Position numbers and translations under genes: made by a program. Shown here piece by piece: positions 18,214-22,549 of a stretch of 22,549 bases of DNA. The stretch is taken from assembly GCA_002811645.1 (NCBI GenBank), contig PDIP01000002.1, positions 225,513 to 248,061 of the forward strand, read 5' to 3'. The number at the start of each line of letters is the position of its first letter. The stretch's first letter is position 1. The notes below the pieces were generated by a model. The model made no database searches, was not told where the DNA came from, and saw only the letters and a list, made by a program, of their open reading frames with translations. This stretch comes from Corallochytrium limacisporum (Eukaryota > Opisthokonta).

Positions 18214-18221
18214 ATGTAAGT
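18214..18221 (+). promoter_or_regulatory. ATG-TAA start-stop element overlapping a GTAAGT splice-donor match
   Basis: In the ATXN7L3 leader, 128 bases before the start codon, ATG (18214-18216) is followed immediately by TAA, with a good context (ACC before the ATG). The same bases contain GTAAGT (18216-18221), a perfect fungal 5' splice site. Either a minimal upstream open frame regulates translation, or this is the donor of a 5' UTR intron that removes it. Confidence 0.4.
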
Positions 18222-18343
18222 GAGCGGAAATTTCAATGGAATCAAGTGTAACGTTTTAGACGTCAAAGGAAAAGAGGAAGAAGAACGGCGAAACAAATCA
18301 TCGAACTATGTAGAGAGTAAGAAGAAAAGACAAAACAAGCAAT

Positions 18344-19855
18344 ATGCCTTTCAGCAAAGCAAAAAATGCCGGGAGACTGCGGACGCTGGATCGTCTGCTC
18401 GGCCTGCTCAAAGCTCGCATTAAGGGGAAGAGACAAAAACAACCGTCGACATCAGCTGGGACATCTTCTGCTTCTCCAGTTGCGCAGGTAGATCAGCAAC
18501 AAAATGGGTCGACATCATCATGGCATCTCGAGCCCAACGGAAGACTTGATGATGCAGAAACACTAGATTTGGATCAGATGGTGGACGAAGTCTACAACGA
18601 GATCATTGACCACGTTATCTATGATACTGTCATTCCGGTCCGGCGATTATACCACTCCAAACTCACGGCCGCAATTACAGGAGATGACAGTCCCAGCTGC
18701 CTTGACTTCACACCGCCTCCGACCGACACTAACGGGCAGATTGTCTCTGCGAATCCACCGGATATTTATGGCAACCGCCCGGACAGTTCAAGCTTCACCG
18801 TGACCTGCGAGACGTGCCAGCGCACTGTTGCTGCATCTCGTTACGCACCGCACCTGGAAAAGTGCATGGGGATGGGCAGGAATAGTAGTCGGGTAGCACG
18901 TAAACGGATCAGTGGGCATCAGTCCCACTCGTCGGCGGCAGCGCACCAGAATGGAGGCGTCGGAGAGAACTTGAGTGAAAGCGGGGGCCGGACCCTCGGG
19001 ATCCCGAACAATCGACGATTTGATAGTGGTGGAATCGACAGTGACGGCGGCTATGTTTCGTCCGACAACGAGGGAGTGGTGTCGAGCGGTCGGCAGCAGC
19101 GGTCGAAACGTGGACGTTCGCCGAGTATTTTCGCTGCGAGTGGTGGTGGGTCGAGTGCAGGTAATGGAGGGACTGGATCACACGCAGCTCTGGTGGGTAC
19201 ACTGACTGATCACATCAGTGCCATCCGCGTACTACAGCAGAATCATTCCCGGTCCGAGCTGCGCGCAATCCTCGCCAATTCATGCGGGGCAGTCATGGGT
19301 GGCGTGGATAGCCCCAGTATGTGCCGTCGGTCGCTGCGCTGTCCGCTGCACAGCGCTGGGCAGCGCGAGGACAGTCGAAGGCTTCTCTTGCGACCAGACT
19401 CGCGCGGCAACAGCCCCGGGTCGAGCCCGCTCCTTGTGCGACGTGGATCAACATCGACAGCCGCTGTGACGCAGTACCTCGCCTCTACCATCCGCGAGTC
19501 GGCTTCGAGCGTGCGGTCGGCAAGCCCGGAGCTGCCGACCAAGAATGAAAGCGAATCCGTGCCCGCGGTGATCTTTTCAACGGCCACGGAGGGAGGGGCC
19601 GCTGCAAAGCGACGGCGGCTTGCTCTGCACCGCACGGCAACGACTAATGCCGCATACCGCGCGTCGCACTTGCGGAATTCAAGTACTGCTGTCTCGGCGG
19701 CGGTCGCTGCAACTGCCGCTGCGGCTGCCTCCACGGCTGCAGCTGCAAAGTCTCTACCGTTCACCAAGACCGGAGACGACGCTGATGGTGAGATGGGATG
19801 CAGTGACGATGATGAGGACGACCCGGCCAGCACCGATGGAGAGTACCAGCCGTAG
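18344..19855 (+). CDS. SGF11: SAGA deubiquitinase-module subunit, ATXN7L3/Sgf11 type
   Basis: This subunit activates the histone H2B deubiquitinase (Ubp8/USP22) of SAGA and docks it on the nucleosome. The 503-residue product has an N-terminal helix at about 77-105 (MVDEVYNEIIDHVIYD), matching the Sgf11/ATXN7L3 helix that binds Sus1/ENY2. It then has the Sgf11 zinc finger with Cys155, Cys158, His170 and Cys174, in AASRYAPHLEKCMGMGRNSSR (split by eye at 163-183). A second motif at 314-336 (Cys314, Cys327, Cys333, His336, with MCRRSLRCPLH) matches the SCA7 zinc-binding motif of ATXN7L3, which yeast Sgf11 (99 residues) lacks. A poly-Ala region (about 443-470) and an acidic tail follow. The ATG at 18344 has A at -3. 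The basic first 30 residues are not family-conserved. It is convergent with the heme-oxygenase-like gene, with 140 bases between stops. Confidence 0.92.
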   Translation: MPFSKAKNAGRLRTLDRLLGLLKARIKGKRQKQPSTSAGTSSASPVAQVDQQQNGSTSSWHLEPNGRLDDAETLDLDQMVDEVYNEIIDHVIYDTVIPVRRLYHSKLTAAITGDDSPSCLDFTPPPTDTNGQIVSANPPDIYGNRPDSSSFTVTCETCQRTVAASRYAPHLEKCMGMGRNSSRVARKRISGHQSHSSAAAHQNGGVGENLSESGGRTLGIPNNRRFDSGGIDSDGGYVSSDNEGVVSSGRQQRSKRGRSPSIFAASGGGSSAGNGGTGSHAALVGTLTDHISAIRVLQQNHSRSELRAILANSCGAVMGGVDSPSMCRRSLRCPLHSAGQREDSRRLLLRPDSRGNSPGSSPLLVRRGSTSTAAVTQYLASTIRESASSVRSASPELPTKNESESVPAVIFSTATEGGAAAKRRRLALHRTATTNAAYRASHLRNSSTAVSAAVAATAAAAASTAAAAKSLPFTKTGDDADGEMGCSDDDEDDPASTDGEYQP

Positions 19856-19995
19856 CGTACGCACACGAGAAATTGTAAAAGATGTATATATAGTTTATGT
19901 TTCCTAACAACACGGTTAATCATGAGACCTAATCATCACGACGATGGTAGCTATGTCTAGATTTCTTTATAGGTGTGCAATGGTGATGGTCTAAT

Positions 19996-21411
19996 TCAGT
20001 ACATGTACACCATCACTATAACTAGGCTGGCAACAATGCCAAGAAGAACCGCAAAGTGCTGCATAAGATAGGTCCGCACCACTCGGTATTCCCGTACGAC
20101 AGCATTGTTGCGCCTGAAGACCTCTTTGCTCTCATTAAGCAGGCGGGCCAGCTCTTTGTCAGACAGCGAATGACCTGCGGTGTTCACGATTTCGCGCAGA
20201 CGTTGCTTCAATTCTTTGCGGTCGCCGTCGTAGTCGGTGAGATCAAATGTCTCAGTGCCCCGAACCTTGTCAAGCCGATCAAGTTGGAAAGACTTGCGAA
20301 CAATCTTCCGGACAGTGAAGCCACCACTGAAGACTGCCATGTACAAGTACCAGCCATACGCGAGCAGAAGCACTGGGTCTCGCTTGCCAATGTCCTGGAG
20401 ATGCCGAATATACGCATTTGTCGAAGAGAGTGGTTCGCAGCTCGGATTGCGACGTGCCCACTCCTGCATCAAGCTGGTAGGCAGCAGGTCACCGGAAGTG
20501 TACTGAGAGAGCAGCGATTCTTCAGGTACATCTGGCGAGTCTCGGAAGGACTGAGGGCCAAAGCTTATCGACGGCAGCGACTCCGCAGAGTTCGGAGATG
20601 TGCTGTCGGTATCTGCCCTGTCCCGGCGGTGAGCGCTCACTTTCGAGGTGGGGGTAGGCTGACTGGCACCATCAGCTCCCCATCTCTTGCGCAGATTGCT
20701 GAAGATTCTGCTGTCATTCGTTCCATTCATCGTCCACTGTCTTCCGCCGCCCTCCTTCAATTTGCCATCCGATCCGTGTGTCTCTTTTCCAATCTGCCCA
20801 TCAAAACCTTGCAGCTGCGCCTGCAGCGCTGTAGGGCCATCGTCCGAATCGTTTTGGTTCCCACGAAGATTAAGCGATGGCAGTATTGAAGTGTGGCCAA
20901 GCAAAAAGTTTACATCACGGATGAAATACTCTGTTCGTAGGATGCCCTTTGCGTGTACCAAGACGAACGCAAAGTCTGCGATCACCGAAGGTGCCCCGTC
21001 CCAGTTCACAACGCAGCGCGCCAGCTCCTGATCTAGTGCTGCAAAAATATATGCAAATTGAGCCAAAGCTCCGACGTAGAGGCCCATATCAAAGAGCACG
21101 AGTAGTAGTCGACTATTCACGAGCTTGTCGCTGACGTCGTGAATGTTCCGAGTCTCTTCCCGCATAAGATCAGTAAGATTGCGTACTTGGACATCGCCTT
21201 CAGAATCCTCATCTGTAGTCCAGCCCTGGGGTTGGTGCTGCTGCTGTCCTAGTGTTTCAAACGCTTTAGCTTTGGTTTTGTCATTGGTGGCCACCCTTTC
21301 GGCTGTGGTAGCGCCGAACAGATCAGTCAATTTGCGATTCTGGACATACCTATGGTCGTCCTCAAGTTGCCTCGCTTTGAGGTTCTGTTCCTTTAACTTC
21401 CCAATCGTCAT
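19996..21411 (-). CDS. Tail-anchored heme oxygenase-fold protein with altered distal site
   Basis: The 471-residue product aligns to heme oxygenase in two blocks. Block one (about 78-175) begins NLTDLMREETRNIHD, with His91 at the place of the proximal heme ligand (His25 of human HO-1). Block two (about 333-445) begins AYIRHLQDIGKRDP and contains SGG at 362-364, the HO-1 Ser142-Gly143-Gly144 position, then the C-terminal helices. A hydrophobic tail at 453-471 would anchor it in the ER membrane, as in HO-1 and yeast Hmx1. The two residues HO-1 needs before the Leu-Ser-Gly-Gly, Gly139 and Asp140, are Ala359 and Val360 here. Blocks are separated by a low-complexity insertion (about 178-305), and residues 1-77 have no counterpart. 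It could be a divergent heme oxygenase, a heme-binding protein without oxygenase activity, or another HO-fold protein. The ATG at 21411-21409 has A at -3; a GTG lies five codons upstream. Stop is TGA. Confidence 0.75.
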   Translation of the reverse strand: MTIGKLKEQNLKARQLEDDHRYVQNRKLTDLFGATTAERVATNDKTKAKAFETLGQQQHQPQGWTTDEDSEGDVQVRNLTDLMREETRNIHDVSDKLVNSRLLLVLFDMGLYVGALAQFAYIFAALDQELARCVVNWDGAPSVIADFAFVLVHAKGILRTEYFIRDVNFLLGHTSILPSLNLRGNQNDSDDGPTALQAQLQGFDGQIGKETHGSDGKLKEGGGRQWTMNGTNDSRIFSNLRKRWGADGASQPTPTSKVSAHRRDRADTDSTSPNSAESLPSISFGPQSFRDSPDVPEESLLSQYTSGDLLPTSLMQEWARRNPSCEPLSSTNAYIRHLQDIGKRDPVLLLAYGWYLYMAVFSGGFTVRKIVRKSFQLDRLDKVRGTETFDLTDYDGDRKELKQRLREIVNTAGHSLSDKELARLLNESKEVFRRNNAVVREYRVVRTYLMQHFAVLLGIVASLVIVMVYMY

Positions 21412-22277
21412 ATTTCCGTTATTCACTAAGTGAGCCTACTACTACTAGTCTTTGTTCCCTTGTCTTTTGACAAGTATGTCAACTTGTAATTGAACGTCTA
21501 TCATGTCTTTATCAGTCTTTTTGGTATTTCTCTCTGACAATTCTGTGATGTAAATCCCCTTTTATGCCATATTCTTGTCATCCTTGTACCATTTACTCTA
21601 TAAACCTTCATTTACCTTGCCTTCCACTTAGATCATGCTCGAAAATCAAAGCAAACTCCGTGCAATATAGTCATCAACACATCGCCAACCGATGGTGTAT
21701 CGGTTTCAATTGGCCCGCACATAACTCGCCCAGCGCCCGTTTCCTCCCAAAAGGGAAGTTAAATCTTCCCGCTTTATTCAAATCGACTTTCATTTTTCTT
21801 CCCCGTGTGCCTGGGTGCTTGGGGCAGTGCGTTGTCGAACGGGCCATATGCCAACCCAACATCAGACAATAGCGTATAACTGGCCCCTTGCGCACAACTT
21901 ATCTTCGTCCGTGCAACTCAGGAAATCGTGTCCCCAGAAGCGGAAAGAACTTCCGAAAACCACCACGTCACAATCTCTCAAGCCCACAAAGAGGCAAAGG
22001 GGGACTCCCACCTGTATTTGTCCCGGATCTTGGCACGAAGGAAGGCAACAAGGACAACCGGGAACTGAGTGGGACTACAACAGGAACGACAGAAAGCGTT
22101 GGTATCCGCGAAACGCGCGACCGACGACGACAAGCACGCAGCAAACGCGCACCAGAACGTTACACAAGTGCGGGACCGGAGGCGAGAGCGGCGGTGCAGA
22201 TGTAAATCTCGAGGAAACGGCCGGAGAGTCGGTCGCACGCCAACTAACTGTCCATTCTTTCACCGTCTTGCAACCCG
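21412..22277. other. Right-hand spacer
   Basis: This region of 866 bases should hold the promoter of the heme-oxygenase-like gene (AT-rich, 21412-21660) and possibly that of a + strand gene starting near 22278. Open frames of about 100-170 codons on the + strand (21815-22321, 21888-22205) have GTG or TTG as first codon and no recognisable family. No RNA gene was seen. Confidence 0.4.
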
Positions 22278-22499
22278 ATGGACCAGCCAAACCCCAATCC
22301 TCCTGGCCGCGTAGTGAGTGATGCCTCCGTCGCACTGACGCCCAGCAGGGGAATCCCTACGCCCTCTACCGCCCCTCCCGGCTTCCAACTCCTCTACCTG
22401 CACCGCCTTCTCCTTCTGCCCAGACCGCAAAGGAGGGGGGGGGAGCCACCCACAACCGACACTTCTTCCCAACCGGAACGAATACCACCCTCTGTCTGA
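22278..22499 (+). CDS. Possible first exon of a gene running off the right edge
   Basis: An ATG at 22278 opens a 73-codon proline-rich frame (MDQPNPNPPGRV...) ending in TGA at 22497-22499. After 12 codons there is a GTGAGT (22314-22319), a good 5' splice site, and near the window end TTTGATTTAG (22524-22533) looks like a 3' splice site. So the real gene may be exon 22278-22313, an intron of about 220 bases, then a second exon continuing beyond 22549. Unlike the other starts, this ATG has C at -3. The G9 run at 22435-22443 also argues that the later part is not coding. The product is not recognised. Confidence 0.25.
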   Translation: MDQPNPNPPGRVVSDASVALTPSRGIPTPSTAPPGFQLLYLHRLLLLPRPQRRGGEPPTTDTSSQPERIPPSV

Positions 22500-22549
22500 G
22501 AATATTGTATCAAATCTACTCATTTTGATTTAGCTCTGCCGTCGCTTGG

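Larger units (their letters stand above)
17388..18343. other. Divergent STX18/ATXN7L3 promoter region
   Basis: This 956-base region separates two divergent starts. The outer parts are AT-rich; the middle (about 17790-18020) is GC-rich. It contains C6G4AG6 at 17864-17880 and a self-complementary C10G12 block at 17992-18013. Open frames across the middle have no family features. Both promoters should lie here, but no core element is clear. Confidence 0.45.

Noticed and set aside
21815-22321. A 168-codon + strand open frame near the right edge
   Set aside because: It starts at GTG, has no family signature and ends inside a different, ATG-started frame.

Overview
The window is nuclear DNA of a eukaryote, most likely an early-diverging (non-Dikarya) fungus. 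The evidence is the gene set: class III PI 3-kinase, cytoplasmic poly(A)-binding protein, TOM40, an ER syntaxin, and a SAGA deubiquitinase subunit. All of these are monocistronic, on both strands, with wide spacers. The recognisable coding regions are open from end to end with no intron, and all eight called starts have A at position -3. A vitamin-B12 chaperone (MMAA type) and an ATXN7L3-type SAGA subunit with an SCA7-like motif are more 'animal-like' than in Saccharomyces. That fits zygomycete or zoosporic fungi, where such genes persist. Exact lineage cannot be fixed from this window.

Layout: (1) 1-375, left edge and upstream region of VPS34. (2) VPS34 (+, 376-4935), a 1519-residue form swollen by low-complexity insertions. 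(3) MMAA/MeaB-type G3E GTPase (+, 5847-6929). (4) PAB1/PABPC (-, 7298-9442), convergent with MMAA and preceded by an A-rich leader. (5) A spacer of about 3.9 kb (9443-13362) with a 225-base assembly gap, CA/TG, GA and CT tracts, G/C homopolymers and a duplicated GGTACT palindrome. (6) A small three-TM protein, possibly TMEM218-like (+, 13363-13698). (7) TOM40 (-, 13932-14903), with four AAACCCG motifs upstream. (8) Syntaxin-18/Ufe1-type SNARE (-, 16011-17387). (9) ATXN7L3/Sgf11 (+, 18344-19855), preceded by an ATG-TAA / GTAAGT element. (10) A tail-anchored heme-oxygenase-fold protein with altered distal residues and a large insertion (-, 19996-21411). (11) Right-edge spacer and a possible first exon at 22278.

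The genes do not form a pathway or operon. They are housekeeping functions: endosomal/autophagic lipid signalling, mitochondrial B12 metabolism and protein import, mRNA translation, ER fusion, chromatin. I found no mobile element, CRISPR array, rRNA or tRNA, and no convincing new multi-gene system. The points most worth a second look are the heme-oxygenase-like protein with substituted catalytic positions, the kinase-domain insertion in VPS34, the shared AAACCCG motif upstream of TOM40 and PAB1, the ATXN7L3-like architecture, the possible ciliary TMEM218 homologue and the start-stop element before ATXN7L3.
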